A DNA stretch of 64,000 nucleotides, from NCBI GenBank assembly GCA_027451405.1, contig DAIDJM010000057.1:1-64000 (forward strand), written 5' to 3'. The position numbers and the translations under genes are program-made. Within the stretch, counting starts at the first letter, position 1, and every line of letters starts with the position of its first letter. The notes under the pieces are model-generated. The model was not told the origin of the DNA, ran no database searches, and saw only the letters and a list, made by a program, of their open reading frames with translations. Below are positions 25,968-33,591 of the stretch, piece after piece. The DNA is from Acetobacteraceae bacterium (GTDB lineage Bacteria > Pseudomonadota > Alphaproteobacteria > Acetobacterales > Acetobacteraceae).

Positions 25968-25981
25968 TCCTTATCGAAAAG

Positions 25982-26017
25982 CCTGGCGGCAGCGATGCCG
26001 CCAGGTCGCCTTTTTTT
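25982..26017 (+). terminator. Intrinsic terminator between flagellin and flaF
   Basis: Perfect 10-bp stem CCTGGCGGCA / TGCCGCCAGG with a GCGA loop, then TCGCC and seven T. Readthrough would be needed to express flaF unless flaF has its own promoter in the remaining ~25 bp, so this looks like a dosage valve. Confidence 0.92.
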
Positions 26018-26032
26018 GAAACGATATTCCAC

Positions 26033-26038
26033 GGGAGG
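26033..26038 (+). promoter_or_regulatory. Shine-Dalgarno that fixes the ATT start of flaF
   Basis: GGGAGG followed five bases later by ATT ATT CGC. No ATG, GTG or TTG occurs in this frame between the stop codon at 26017 and the Met codon at 26245, which is too far inside the gene. Confidence 0.6.
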
Positions 26039-26043
26039 CCACC

Positions 26044-26436
26044 ATTATTCGCGACGGGGCAGCGCATTATCGCAAAGTCAGCACCGCGACACTCTCCGCC
26101 CGCGACGCGGAAATCGCGGCATTCCGGCAGACCATCCAGGCGCTGGAAAGCGCCGGCGACAAGGACACGCGCGTCCGCGCGTTCGGACGCAACCACGATC
26201 TCTGGTCCCTGCTGATCAAGGACCTGGCACTCGAAGCCAATCCCATGCCCACCGAGGTGAAACAAAATCTCGTCTCGCTCGGCTTCTGGAGCATGCAATA
26301 CAGCATCGCCGCGATCCTGCGCGACCTGCCCACGGAACCGGCCATCGCCGTGAACCGCAACGTGCTGGACGGGCTGCTGGCCCAGGCCGGCGGTGGCACT
26401 GCCACGCTCGCCGAAGCGTTGCCTTTGGTTTCGTGA
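26044..26436 (+). CDS. flaF: Flagellar biosynthesis regulator FlaF (apparent ATT start)
   Basis: 130 residues if started at ATT 26044. FlaF features cover the whole frame: AHYRKVSTATLSARDAEIAA, FGRNHDLWSLLIKDLALEAN, PMPTEVKQNLVSLGFWSMQY and AVNRNVLDGLLAQ. FlaF helps flagellin translation or secretion in opposition to FlbT. The only ATG in frame (26245) would remove the first half including the LWSLL block. An ATT start is rare (infC is the classic case), and here it would give weak, possibly regulated synthesis. A point error in the read is an alternative. R2 copy 2 follows the stop codon by eight bases. Confidence 0.82.
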   Translation: MIRDGAAHYRKVSTATLSARDAEIAAFRQTIQALESAGDKDTRVRAFGRNHDLWSLLIKDLALEANPMPTEVKQNLVSLGFWSMQYSIAAILRDLPTEPAIAVNRNVLDGLLAQAGGGTATLAEALPLVS

Positions 26437-26441
26437 AAGGA

Positions 26442-26586
26442 CTCTTCTTTTTCTGAAGAAAAAGAAGCAAAAAGACTTTCCTCTTCGAGCGGGGTGGCTG
26501 CAGCAACGTCCGGATGCGAATCGCATTCGGACATGGCTGGGCATGCCCGCGACAGTTTTTTGGTTCTTTTTTTCAAAAAAGAACCC
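26442..26586. repeat. R2 repeat, copy 2
   Basis: TTCTTTTTCTGAAGAAAAAGAA, then GCAAAAAGACTTT, a variable core containing CGGATGCGAATCGCATTCGG, then AGTTTTTTGGTTC and the hairpin TTCTTTTTTTCAAAAAAGAA. It fills the flaF-dciA gap. Confidence 0.93.
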
Positions 26587-26602
26587 CCTTAAACAACCGT
26601 TC

Positions 26603-27088
26603 ATGGCCGACGACAGACGCTGGACGGTCCTGCCGCTCGCGCAGCTTCTGCCGAGCCTCACCAAGCCCGCCTATCGCCGCCGCTCACCCGCCACGGCGAC
26701 CCTGCTCGCCGATTGGCCCGTCATCGTCGGTCCCGCCATCGCCGCGCAGACCGAGCCGCGCCGCCTCTCGGCCGGCCAGCTCACCATCGCCTGCGCGGGG
26801 CCGGTCGCCATGGAACTCCAGCATCTGGCCCCCCAGTTGATCGAGCGCATCAACGCCCATGCCGGCCAGACCCTCGTCGAGCGGATCCGCTTCACCCAAA
26901 GCGCCCTCAACCCCCGTCCCACCCCGCCGGCGCGGACGCTCCCTGCCATAGCGCCCGAGCCACTCCCCGACATGGCGCCTGGCGAACTGAGTGACGCGCT
27001 CGCGCGGCTGCGCGCCGCGATCCGGGCCCGCGACAAGGCGCGCGCCGGCGCAGCGAAGCCCCCGCCAGGCGCGTTGGGCGAGCGATGA
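26603..27088 (+). CDS. DUF721/DciA-like protein
   Basis: 161 residues from ATG 26603; the ORF upstream is R2 sequence. The DUF721 domain is seen in LADWPVIVGPAIAAQTEPRR, LSAGQLTIACAGPVAMELQH and LIERINAHAGQTLVERIRF. In other bacteria members such as DciA load the replicative helicase; whether this alphaproteobacterial form does so is inferred. The C-terminal third is Pro-rich with a final Arg/Lys-rich helix. No clear Shine-Dalgarno is visible, because the R2 element ends just 17 bases before the ATG. The TGA overlaps the next gene (ATGA). Confidence 0.83.
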   Translation: MADDRRWTVLPLAQLLPSLTKPAYRRRSPATATLLADWPVIVGPAIAAQTEPRRLSAGQLTIACAGPVAMELQHLAPQLIERINAHAGQTLVERIRFTQSALNPRPTPPARTLPAIAPEPLPDMAPGELSDALARLRAAIRARDKARAGAAKPPPGALGER

Positions 27089-27810
27089 CCCACGCCGCCC
27101 TCCTCGCCGGAACCAGCGCCTTCCTCGCCAGCTTCGTCGAGTTCCTGGAAGCCCTCACGGTCGTTCTCGCGATCGGCAGCGTCCGCGGCTGGCGCGCCCC
27201 GCTCGCCGGCACGGGCCTCGCGCTCGTCACGCTGGCCGCTCTCGTGACCATCGCCCGGCCCGCCCTTGCCTGGCTCGCGACCGGCCCGGTGCGCCTCGCG
27301 ATCGGCCTTCTGGTGCTGCTGTTCGGGATGCGCTGGCTCCGCCGCGCGGTGCAGCGCTCCTCGGGACTTCGCCCGCTTCATGACGAGGCCGCCGAATACG
27401 AAAAAACCCGAACCCAGTTCGGCCCCGCCACGAGGATCGGCTTCGACCGGCTGGCGGCGCTCGGCGCTTTCCAGGTGGTCATGATCGAAGGGATCGAGGT
27501 CGCGTTCATCGTCGCGGCGATCGGCGCGGCACCCGGCCTCGGGCCGCCGGCCGCCACCGGCGCCGCGGCGGCGCTGGCGCTGGTGCTGGTGCTCGGCGCG
27601 GCGCTGCACCGGCCGATCGCGTCGATCCCGGAGAACCTGCTCAAATTCGCGGTCGGCGTGCTGCTCTGCGCCTTCGGCACCTTCTGGACCGGTGAAGGCC
27701 TCGGCGCCGCCTGGCCGGGCGGCGATCTCGCCTTGCCGGCCCTGGCCCTGTTCTGGCTCGCGGTCGCCCTCGGCACCGTCCGTCTCGCCACCGCCACCGC
27801 CGCCGCATGA
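27085..27810 (+). CDS. Polytopic membrane protein with internal repeat (COG4280-like)
   Basis: 241 residues with about six membrane helices. Two half-repeats each begin with an acidic membrane motif: SFVEFLEALTVVLAIGSVRG near residue 15 and VVMIEGIEVAFIVAAIG near residue 133. A pair of conserved Glu motifs in duplicated halves is typical of small cation transporters or exporters, but the family (predicted membrane protein COG4280) has no assigned substrate. It overlaps both neighbours by four bases, so dciA-like gene, this gene and the 27807 gene form one transcription unit. Confidence 0.78.
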   Translation: MTHAALLAGTSAFLASFVEFLEALTVVLAIGSVRGWRAPLAGTGLALVTLAALVTIARPALAWLATGPVRLAIGLLVLLFGMRWLRRAVQRSSGLRPLHDEAAEYEKTRTQFGPATRIGFDRLAALGAFQVVMIEGIEVAFIVAAIGAAPGLGPPAATGAAAALALVLVLGAALHRPIASIPENLLKFAVGVLLCAFGTFWTGEGLGAAWPGGDLALPALALFWLAVALGTVRLATATAAA

Positions 27811-28040
27811 TCGCTCGTTTCGTCCGGCTCTTTGCCGACGATCCCGCCTTCGCCGCCCTGATCCTGGGCTGCGCCGCTGCCGCCGCTGCGGCGCTCCATC
27901 TCGGCGTCGAGCGCTGGATTTCGGGGCCCCTGCTCGCCCTCCTGCTGGCACTCGCCTTCACGCTGGTGCTGCGCCGCGATGCCGTCGTGCGGCGGCGTGA
28001 GCACGCGCCACGGTCCACAAAAAATCGGCCTGTGGGCTGA
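27807..28040 (+). CDS. Small two-helix membrane protein
   Basis: 77 residues: PAFAALILGCAAAAAAALHL and SGPLLALLLALAFTLVL are two predicted membrane segments, followed by a basic cytoplasmic tail RRDAVVRRREHAPRS. It starts inside the stop codon of the COG4280-like gene (ATGA), so it may be a subunit or accessory of that protein. No family recognised. Confidence 0.6.
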   Translation: MIARFVRLFADDPAFAALILGCAAAAAAALHLGVERWISGPLLALLLALAFTLVLRRDAVVRRREHAPRSTKNRPVG

Positions 28041-28073
28041 GGATTTAACTGACGCTCCGCCATCGCCCGGCTT

Positions 28074-29111
28074 ATGGACGCGCACAGGTCGCGGCACACG
28101 GTTTCGCGATCCAAGCTGGGGGATCCGACGCTGCAAGCCGAAGACGGACTCAGTCTCCCGGGCGTTCGCGTCCGGCGCGAGCCGGAATCGCGTCCGCCCA
28201 TCCGGCTGCGTGTGCTGCGCCGGCTCGCCGACTGGCTGAAACCGCTCTGGCTCCGGCACGGGCCGGCGATCGCGGTCGTCCACGTGCCGAAAACCGCCGG
28301 AACCGCTTATTCCGCCGCGTTGCGCGACGGGCTCGCGCCGTTGCGCGTGGTCACCGGCTTCGACCGCTCCACGTTCGGCGGCTTCGACGATTTCACCTCG
28401 ATGAGCCGCCAGGAGCGGCGGCAGATCTATCTCCGTCCCGGCGACCTGCCCCGCAACGCCGCCTTCATCGGCGGCCATTTCGCGGTTTCCACCATCCGCG
28501 CGGCCGCGCCTCGCGCGGGCTGCGTCATGTTGCTGCGCGAGCCGGTCTGCCGTGTGCTCTCGCAATGGGCCTATTGGCGCTCGCGGAGCGACGCGGAGCT
28601 CGCCGCGCTCGGCACCTGGGCCGAGCGCGTGCGCCTCGCCCGCCTGCCGCTGGCCGATTTCCTGGCCCACCCGCTCACCGCCTGCCAGACCGACAATGTC
28701 TATGTGCGCGCCCTGCTCTGGCCCGATCGCCGGATTCCGCCCGACGGCTTCATCGCGCCGGAGCACGAAGCGGCGCTGCTGGCCGAGGCCGAAACCGTGC
28801 TGGACGGACTCGGCTTCACCGGGATCGTCGAGGATGCCGGCATGGCGGCGGCGCTCGGACGCTGGGCCGGCTGCCGGATTGCCGTCCCGGTCGTGAACGT
28901 GACCGAGCACATGCCGCCGGCAATGCGAACCGCCATCGAAACCGAACTCGGCGGCGAGACGGCCGGCCTGCTGGAAGCCCGCTCCCGCCTCGACCTCGCT
29001 TTGTGGCGCCGCGTCGCGGCCAGATCGCTGTCGCCGGGGCAGATCGACGCCCTGCGCGAGCAAACCCTCGCCGCGACCCGGGCCCGGTACGCGCGGCTGC
29101 TCTCTGCCTGA
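28074..29111 (+). CDS. Sulfotransferase family 2-like protein
   Basis: 345 residues. The 5'-phosphosulfate-binding loop is VVHVPKTAGTAYSAAL near residue 70, an internal GGHF follows (IGGHFAVSTI), and the 3'-phosphate-binding segment is MLLREPVCRVLSQWAYWRS. These are the PAPS-binding features of the carbohydrate sulfotransferase group. The substrate is unknown; a cell-surface glycan or lipid is plausible. The N-terminal ~50 residues are poorly conserved in appearance and the start could be further in. No clear operon link with neighbours. Confidence 0.8.
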   Translation: MDAHRSRHTVSRSKLGDPTLQAEDGLSLPGVRVRREPESRPPIRLRVLRRLADWLKPLWLRHGPAIAVVHVPKTAGTAYSAALRDGLAPLRVVTGFDRSTFGGFDDFTSMSRQERRQIYLRPGDLPRNAAFIGGHFAVSTIRAAAPRAGCVMLLREPVCRVLSQWAYWRSRSDAELAALGTWAERVRLARLPLADFLAHPLTACQTDNVYVRALLWPDRRIPPDGFIAPEHEAALLAEAETVLDGLGFTGIVEDAGMAAALGRWAGCRIAVPVVNVTEHMPPAMRTAIETELGGETAGLLEARSRLDLALWRRVAARSLSPGQIDALREQTLAATRARYARLLSA

Positions 29112-29143
29112 ACCGTCGCGCTCCGGCGCGCCGGGGCCAGGCT

Positions 29144-29779
29144 CTACGGCAGCGCCACCTCGAACCCGGAAGCGGTCTGCGCCCGGACGGACTCCACGCT
29201 CACGTCGGGCGCCGTCTCGATCAGCCGCAAACCCGGCCGCCCCACCTCGAACACCGCGAGATCGGTCACGATCAGATCGACCACGCCGGCTCCGGTCAGC
29301 GGCAGGGTGCAGCGGGGCAGAATTTTCGGTTCACCCTTGGCCGTATGTTCCATGAGGACAACGACGCGCTTGACGCCGGCGACCAGGTCCATCGCCCCGC
29401 CCATGCCCTTCACCATCTTCCCCGGCACCATCCAGTTCGCGAGATCGCCGTTCTCCGCGACCTGCAGCGCGCCCAGGATGGAGAGCGCGATATGGCCGCC
29501 GCGGATCATCGCGAAACTCGTGGCGCTGTCGAAGAAACTCGTGGTCGGCAGCGCGGTGACGGTCTGCTTGCCGGCGTTGATCAGATCGGCGTCCTCCTCG
29601 CCCTCGTAAGGAAAGGGCCCGACGCCGAGCATGCCGTTCTCGCTCTGCAACACGATTTTCATGCCGCGCGGCACATGGTTGGCCACGAGCGTGGGAATGC
29701 CGATGCCGAGATTGACATACATCCCATCGGCCAGTTCGCGGGCCGCGCGGGCGGCCATTTCGTCACGTGTCCAGGGCAT
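29144..29779 (-). CDS. scoB: Succinyl-CoA:3-ketoacid CoA-transferase subunit B
   Basis: 211 residues. Family I CoA-transferase beta subunit with the catalytic Glu in [13 protein letters not shown], plus [38 protein letters not shown] and [19 protein letters not shown]. With ScoA it transfers CoA from succinyl-CoA to acetoacetate or similar 3-oxoacids. The two subunit genes are normally almost fused; here 97 bp containing an R1 copy and an R3 fragment lie between them. Confidence 0.95.
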   Translation of the reverse strand: MPWTRDEMAARAARELADGMYVNLGIGIPTLVANHVPRGMKIVLQSENGMLGVGPFPYEGEEDADLINAGKQTVTALPTTSFFDSATSFAMIRGGHIALSILGALQVAENGDLANWMVPGKMVKGMGGAMDLVAGVKRVVVLMEHTAKGEPKILPRCTLPLTGAGVVDLIVTDLAVFEVGRPGLRLIETAPDVSVESVRAQTASGFEVALP

Positions 29780-29803
29780 GAAACGCCTTTTGGGGTTGAG
29801 GCG

Positions 29804-29843
29804 TGCCTCCGGCGGCCCGGGCTCTCCCCTGCCCGCCGGAGGC
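29804..29843. repeat. R1 interspersed palindrome, copy 6 (short, inside scoAB)
   Basis: GCCTCCGGCGG-CCCGGGCTCTCCCCTG-CCCGCCGGAGGC, a single-hairpin copy between scoA and scoB. Confidence 0.85.
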
Positions 29844-29855
29844 GATCGTGATGTC

Positions 29856-29880
29856 TCGAGCGGAACGCATCCCGCTCTAG
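29856..29880. repeat. R3 fragment, copy 4
   Basis: CTCGAGCGGAACGCATCCCGCTCTAG, a single GAGCGG/CCGCTC hairpin. Its final CTA (29877-29879) is the TAG stop codon of scoA. Confidence 0.7.
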
Positions 29881-30584
29881 GCCGCCGCGCGTGCGCGCGT
29901 AGTCCGCTGCTCGATCCGCTTTTCCACGCGCTCCAACTTCACCATTCGCTGCACGTAGATCCCCGGCGTCACGATCCGGTCCGGATCGAGCTCGCCCGGC
30001 GCCACCAGCTCTTCCACTTCCGCAACCGTTATGCGCCCCGCGGTCGCCATCGGCGGATTGAAGTTCCGCGCGGTCTTCCGGTACACGAGATTGCCTTCCG
30101 GATCGCCGCGCCACGCATGCACGAGCGCCAGGTCGGCGGTCAGCCCCCGCTCCATCACATGCAGCTTCCCGTCGAACTCGCGCTGTTCCTTGCCTTCCGC
30201 GACAATCGTGCCGGCACCGGTGCGCGTGTAGAAGGCGGCGATTCCCGCTCCGCCCGCGCGGATTCGTTCCGCGAGCGTCCCCTGGGGATTGAATTCGATC
30301 TCGAGCTCGCCCGCGAGATACTGCGCCATGAAGGTTTTGTTCTCGCCGACATACGAACTCACCATCTTCCGCACCTGCCGCGTTTCCAGCAGCAGCCCGA
30401 GGCCGACCCCGTCGATCCCGGCATTGTTGGAAATGATCGTGAGATCGCGCACGCCGCTCTCGCGGATCGCCTCGATCAGCGAGGCCGGAATGCCGCACAG
30501 GCCGAAACCGCCCGACATGATCGTCATGCCGTCGCGCAGGAGCCCCGCCAGCGCCGTTCTGGCATCGGGATAAAGTTTTTCCAC
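29877..30584 (-). CDS. scoA: Succinyl-CoA:3-ketoacid CoA-transferase subunit A
   Basis: 235 residues. Alpha subunit signatures: [38 protein letters not shown] and [20 protein letters not shown], then the glycine-rich [19 protein letters not shown]. It forms the CoA-binding half of the SCOT heterotetramer with ScoB downstream. The stop codon is provided by the R3 fragment. Start ATG 30584 opens the conserved [12 protein letters not shown]. Confidence 0.96.
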   Translation of the reverse strand: MEKLYPDARTALAGLLRDGMTIMSGGFGLCGIPASLIEAIRESGVRDLTIISNNAGIDGVGLGLLLETRQVRKMVSSYVGENKTFMAQYLAGELEIEFNPQGTLAERIRAGGAGIAAFYTRTGAGTIVAEGKEQREFDGKLHVMERGLTADLALVHAWRGDPEGNLVYRKTARNFNPPMATAGRITVAEVEELVAPGELDPDRIVTPGIYVQRMVKLERVEKRIEQRTTRARAAA

Positions 30585-30607
30585 CGATGGTCCCCGGAGA
30601 TTCGCGT

Positions 30608-31213
30608 TCAGGCGAGCAGCATACCGGACGCCCGGAGAAACGCGAGCAGCGGCAGGAGCGGCAACCCCAGGATCGAGGCGATATCTCCCTCGACGAAATC
30701 GAAGAGCTGGATTCCCGCGCCCTCGAGCCGGTAGGCGCCGACCGATCCGAGCACCGCATCGCCCTCCATCGCGAGATAGGCGTCGAGGAAATCCGGCGAG
30801 AAATCACGCATCCCGAGCACCGGCTCCGCCACATGCTCCCAGAGCACGGCGCCATCCCGCAACGCGACCGCCGCCGTCACCAGCCGGTGACGCCGTCCGC
30901 GCAGGCGGAGCAGATGCGCGCGCGCGGCCGCGCGGCTCGCGGGCTTGTCGAACCAGTCGCCGTCGCAGACCAGGATCTGGTCGGCGCCGAGCACGAGGGC
31001 GCCGTCGGCCGCCACCGCCCCCGCCTTGGCCCGCGCGAGCCGGAGCGCGGTCTCGGCGGCGCCGAGCCCCGCGGCGCGCGCTTCCCGCTTGATGGCCGCC
31101 TCGTCGAGATCGGGGCTCACTTGCCGGAAGCGCAGCCCGGCCGCGCCGAGAACCAGCGCACGCGCGGCCGACCCGCTCGCCAGCACGAGCGCCGGTGCGG
31201 CCGCCTGGAGCAA
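30608..31213 (-). CDS. maf: Maf family nucleotide pyrophosphatase
   Basis: 201 residues from a TTG at 31213, ten bases after the DUF2076 stop codon, with GCGGGGAG as a close ribosome-binding site. An upstream in-frame ATG at 31276 inside the previous gene is an alternative. Maf motifs: LVLASGSAARALVLGAAGL, ALVLGADQILVCDGDWFDKP and VGAYRLEGAGIQLFDFVEGD. It hydrolyses non-canonical or modified nucleoside triphosphates (house-cleaning) and is linked to septum control in some bacteria. It is 23 bp before scoA. Confidence 0.9.
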   Translation of the reverse strand: MLQAAAPALVLASGSAARALVLGAAGLRFRQVSPDLDEAAIKREARAAGLGAAETALRLARAKAGAVAADGALVLGADQILVCDGDWFDKPASRAAARAHLLRLRGRRHRLVTAAVALRDGAVLWEHVAEPVLGMRDFSPDFLDAYLAMEGDAVLGSVGAYRLEGAGIQLFDFVEGDIASILGLPLLPLLAFLRASGMLLA

Positions 31214-31223
31214 GACTCCCCGC

Positions 31224-32045
31224 TCAGAAAATGCCGCTGTCGCCGCCGCCCTGGTCGTCCCAGCCGCCGCCGCCATCGCCGGGGTCGCCCTGGCCGGCGC
31301 CGCCCCAAGGATCGCCTCCCGGATCGGCCTGGCCGCCGCCTGCCCAGGGGTCGGCGCCCGGATCGCCGCCGCCACCACCCCAAGCCCCGCCGGGATCGGC
31401 CTGACCGGCCCCGGCCCACGGGTCCGCGGCATTGGCCGCGTCGCCGTAATTATTGACGATCGTCTCGTTCACGACCTCGCCCGGCGCGCCGAAGCCGCCC
31501 CCGAACCCGCCGCCATAGCCGTGGCCGCCGCTGAACAGGCTGGTGATCGCGTCGGCTGCCAGCACGCCGCCCGCGACCCCGGCCGCGGTCGTGAGCGCCG
31601 AGCCGAGGAAGCCCGATCCGCCGCGCTGGAACATTCCCGGCTGATAGCCGGACGGATAGGCCGAGGCGGGCGGCGGCGCATAGGACGGCGGCGGCGCGTA
31701 ATTGGGGGGAGGCGTCTGCGGCCCGCCTCCGAACAATCCGCCGAAAAACCCGCGCGACTGCCCGGCCTGGCTCTGCTGGGCCTGCGCCTGCTGCAACTGG
31801 GTCTCGAGCGCGCGGATCCGGTTCTGCGCCTGGGCCAGCGCCGCCTCCTGCACGAAAGCGAGCTGCGTGATGCGGTAGCGGGCCTCGGGATAGGCGGTGA
31901 ACTGCTCGCCGATGAAGCGGTCGGCCTCGGGATCGATCGGCGGCAGCGCCGGCGTCTGTCCGCCGCCGCTGAAGGCCCCGCCCGACGGCGCGCCGCCGAC
32001 GCGCGCGATGAAGCGGGAGATGATGTCGCGTTCCTCGGGAGTCAT
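31224..32045 (-). CDS. DUF2076 family periplasmic-type protein
   Basis: 273 residues beginning MTPEERDIISRFIARVGG, the DUF2076 opening. Conserved AEADRFIGEQF-type sequence and a glutamine-rich helix (ALETQLQQAQAQQSQAGQ) follow, then a GFFGGLFGGG linker and a Pro/Tyr stretch. The C-terminal third is a degenerate repeat of DPWAGGGQADPGG units. The function of DUF2076 is unknown. No signal peptide is seen. The repeat tail is unusually long and Gly/Asp/Trp-rich and is probably disordered. Confidence 0.82.
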   Translation of the reverse strand: MTPEERDIISRFIARVGGAPSGGAFSGGGQTPALPPIDPEADRFIGEQFTAYPEARYRITQLAFVQEAALAQAQNRIRALETQLQQAQAQQSQAGQSRGFFGGLFGGGPQTPPPNYAPPPSYAPPPASAYPSGYQPGMFQRGGSGFLGSALTTAAGVAGGVLAADAITSLFSGGHGYGGGFGGGFGAPGEVVNETIVNNYGDAANAADPWAGAGQADPGGAWGGGGGDPGADPWAGGGQADPGGDPWGGAGQGDPGDGGGGWDDQGGGDSGIF

Positions 32046-32098
32046 GGGGTTTGTCCCGGTCAGTGTCCCCCGAATCGTAAGAACCGGAGTGCCCCGGT

Positions 32099-33445
32099 TC
32101 AAGGAACCGGCGCATCTTGCCTCCGCGCGCCCGCGCCAGCCGTGAGCCGCAGAACCTGCCGGATGGTCTCGGGCACCACGTAGCGCGTCACGGAACCGGA
32201 ACGGTCCGCCAGCACGAGCGACTTCTCGACGAGACCGGCCACCCCGTCGAATACATCCTCGGGACCGAGCGACGCGAGCGTGCACCCGTCCGGGAAAGGC
32301 AGCATGTGCATCAGCACGCGGTATTCGGGCTCGGTCAGCGCGGCCAGGCTGCGCTCGAGCGCCGCGCGCAGCCCACGCCGCGCTTCCGGGTCAGGCTCGA
32401 GCACACCGAAGGTCTGGGCCAGCGCCGATTCGAGCGAAGCCAGCGTCAGTTCGGTGAGCCGGCGCGCCGCGAGTTCGATCGCCAGCGGCAGCCCGTCGAG
32501 CCGCCGGCAGATCGCCTGCACGAGCGCCATGTCCGCCGGATCGGGAGCAAACCTGCCGAGCGCCTCCCGCGCCCGCTGCACGAAAAGCTGCGCCGCCTCG
32601 CTCTCGCTCGTCTCGCCCGCCCCCTCGACCGGGAGCGGAGCGAGCGGGAACACTGCCTCGCCCTCCACCAGCAACCGTTCGCGGCTGGTCGCCAGCACCC
32701 GCACCTCGGGACAGTGCCGGCCGAGCGCGGCCGCAAGCATCGCCGCACTCGCGAGCACGGTCTCGCCGCCATCGATCAGCACGAGCGCGCGCAGCGGCCG
32801 CATACGGCGCACCGCCGCCTCGACCGGTCCGGCGTCGCTGGCCGCGACGCCGAGCGCCCGGCAGAGCGCGAGCGCCGGGTCGGGATCGCCCTCGCCGAGC
32901 GGTGCCGCGAACCAGACCCCGTCCGGATAGGCCGCCCGGATGTCGCCCGCCGCCTCGATCGCGAGCCGCGTTTTCCCTACCCCGCCGGGCCCGGTCACGG
33001 TGACGAGCCGGCGGCCACTCAGCCGCTTGGCCAGCGCCGCCCGCTCCGCCGCGCGACCGACGAACGCGCCCGGCAGCGACGGCAAATTCTGCGGCGGCGC
33101 AGCCCGGGCGCGCTCGTCGCGCAGGCGCACGTCGACGGGGGCGGCGAACCGGTAGCCCCGTCCCGGTACGGTCACGATGAACCGCGCTCCGGCCTCGCCG
33201 TCGCCAAGGGTCCGGCGCAGCGCCGCGATCTGGGTCGCGAGATTGCTCTCATCCACGATCTGGCCGGGCCAGGCCTCGGCCATCAGTTCGGCGCGCGACG
33301 CGAGGTCACCGGCGCGGCGCGCGAGCGCGAACAGCAGGTCGAACGCCCGGCTGCCGATCGGCACGACCTGGCCCGCGCGGCGAAGCGACTGCGCCGCCGG
33401 ATCGAGCACGAAAGCCCCGAAACAATAAAGTCGCTGCGATCCCAT
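32099..33445 (-). CDS. Winged-helix regulator with NB-ARC/AAA ATPase domain
   Basis: 448 residues from ATG 33445. The N-terminal Trans_reg_C winged helix (LYCFGAFVLDPAAQSLRRAG, GSRAFDLLFALA, VDESNLATQIAALRRTLG, FIVTVPGRGYRF) is joined to an ATPase. Walker A is VTGPGGVGKTRLAIEA, followed by ALVLIDGGE, the sensor ATSRERLLVEGE and the GLPLAIELAARRL motif of STAND proteins. The long C-terminal TPR sensor seen in many relatives is absent, so the protein ends soon after the ATPase. A signal-gated transcription activator is expected. It is divergent from the sulfotransferase-thrB-rnhA genes and may control them or itself. Confidence 0.85.
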   Translation of the reverse strand: MGSQRLYCFGAFVLDPAAQSLRRAGQVVPIGSRAFDLLFALARRAGDLASRAELMAEAWPGQIVDESNLATQIAALRRTLGDGEAGARFIVTVPGRGYRFAAPVDVRLRDERARAAPPQNLPSLPGAFVGRAAERAALAKRLSGRRLVTVTGPGGVGKTRLAIEAAGDIRAAYPDGVWFAAPLGEGDPDPALALCRALGVAASDAGPVEAAVRRMRPLRALVLIDGGETVLASAAMLAAALGRHCPEVRVLATSRERLLVEGEAVFPLAPLPVEGAGETSESEAAQLFVQRAREALGRFAPDPADMALVQAICRRLDGLPLAIELAARRLTELTLASLESALAQTFGVLEPDPEARRGLRAALERSLAALTEPEYRVLMHMLPFPDGCTLASLGPEDVFDGVAGLVEKSLVLADRSGSVTRYVVPETIRQVLRLTAGAGARRQDAPVP

Positions 33446-33591
33446 CGCCCCACCGGACCCGCCTTTCCGATCAAGGAAGCGGGAGGGAATTTTACAAGCG
33501 GTCAGCGCCTGCGGCGGCTTGCTCCGGGTCGCGATCGCGCCCCAAAGAGGGGAACAGGGCAACGCCGCCCGCCCCTTGGAGGCCAGAAACC

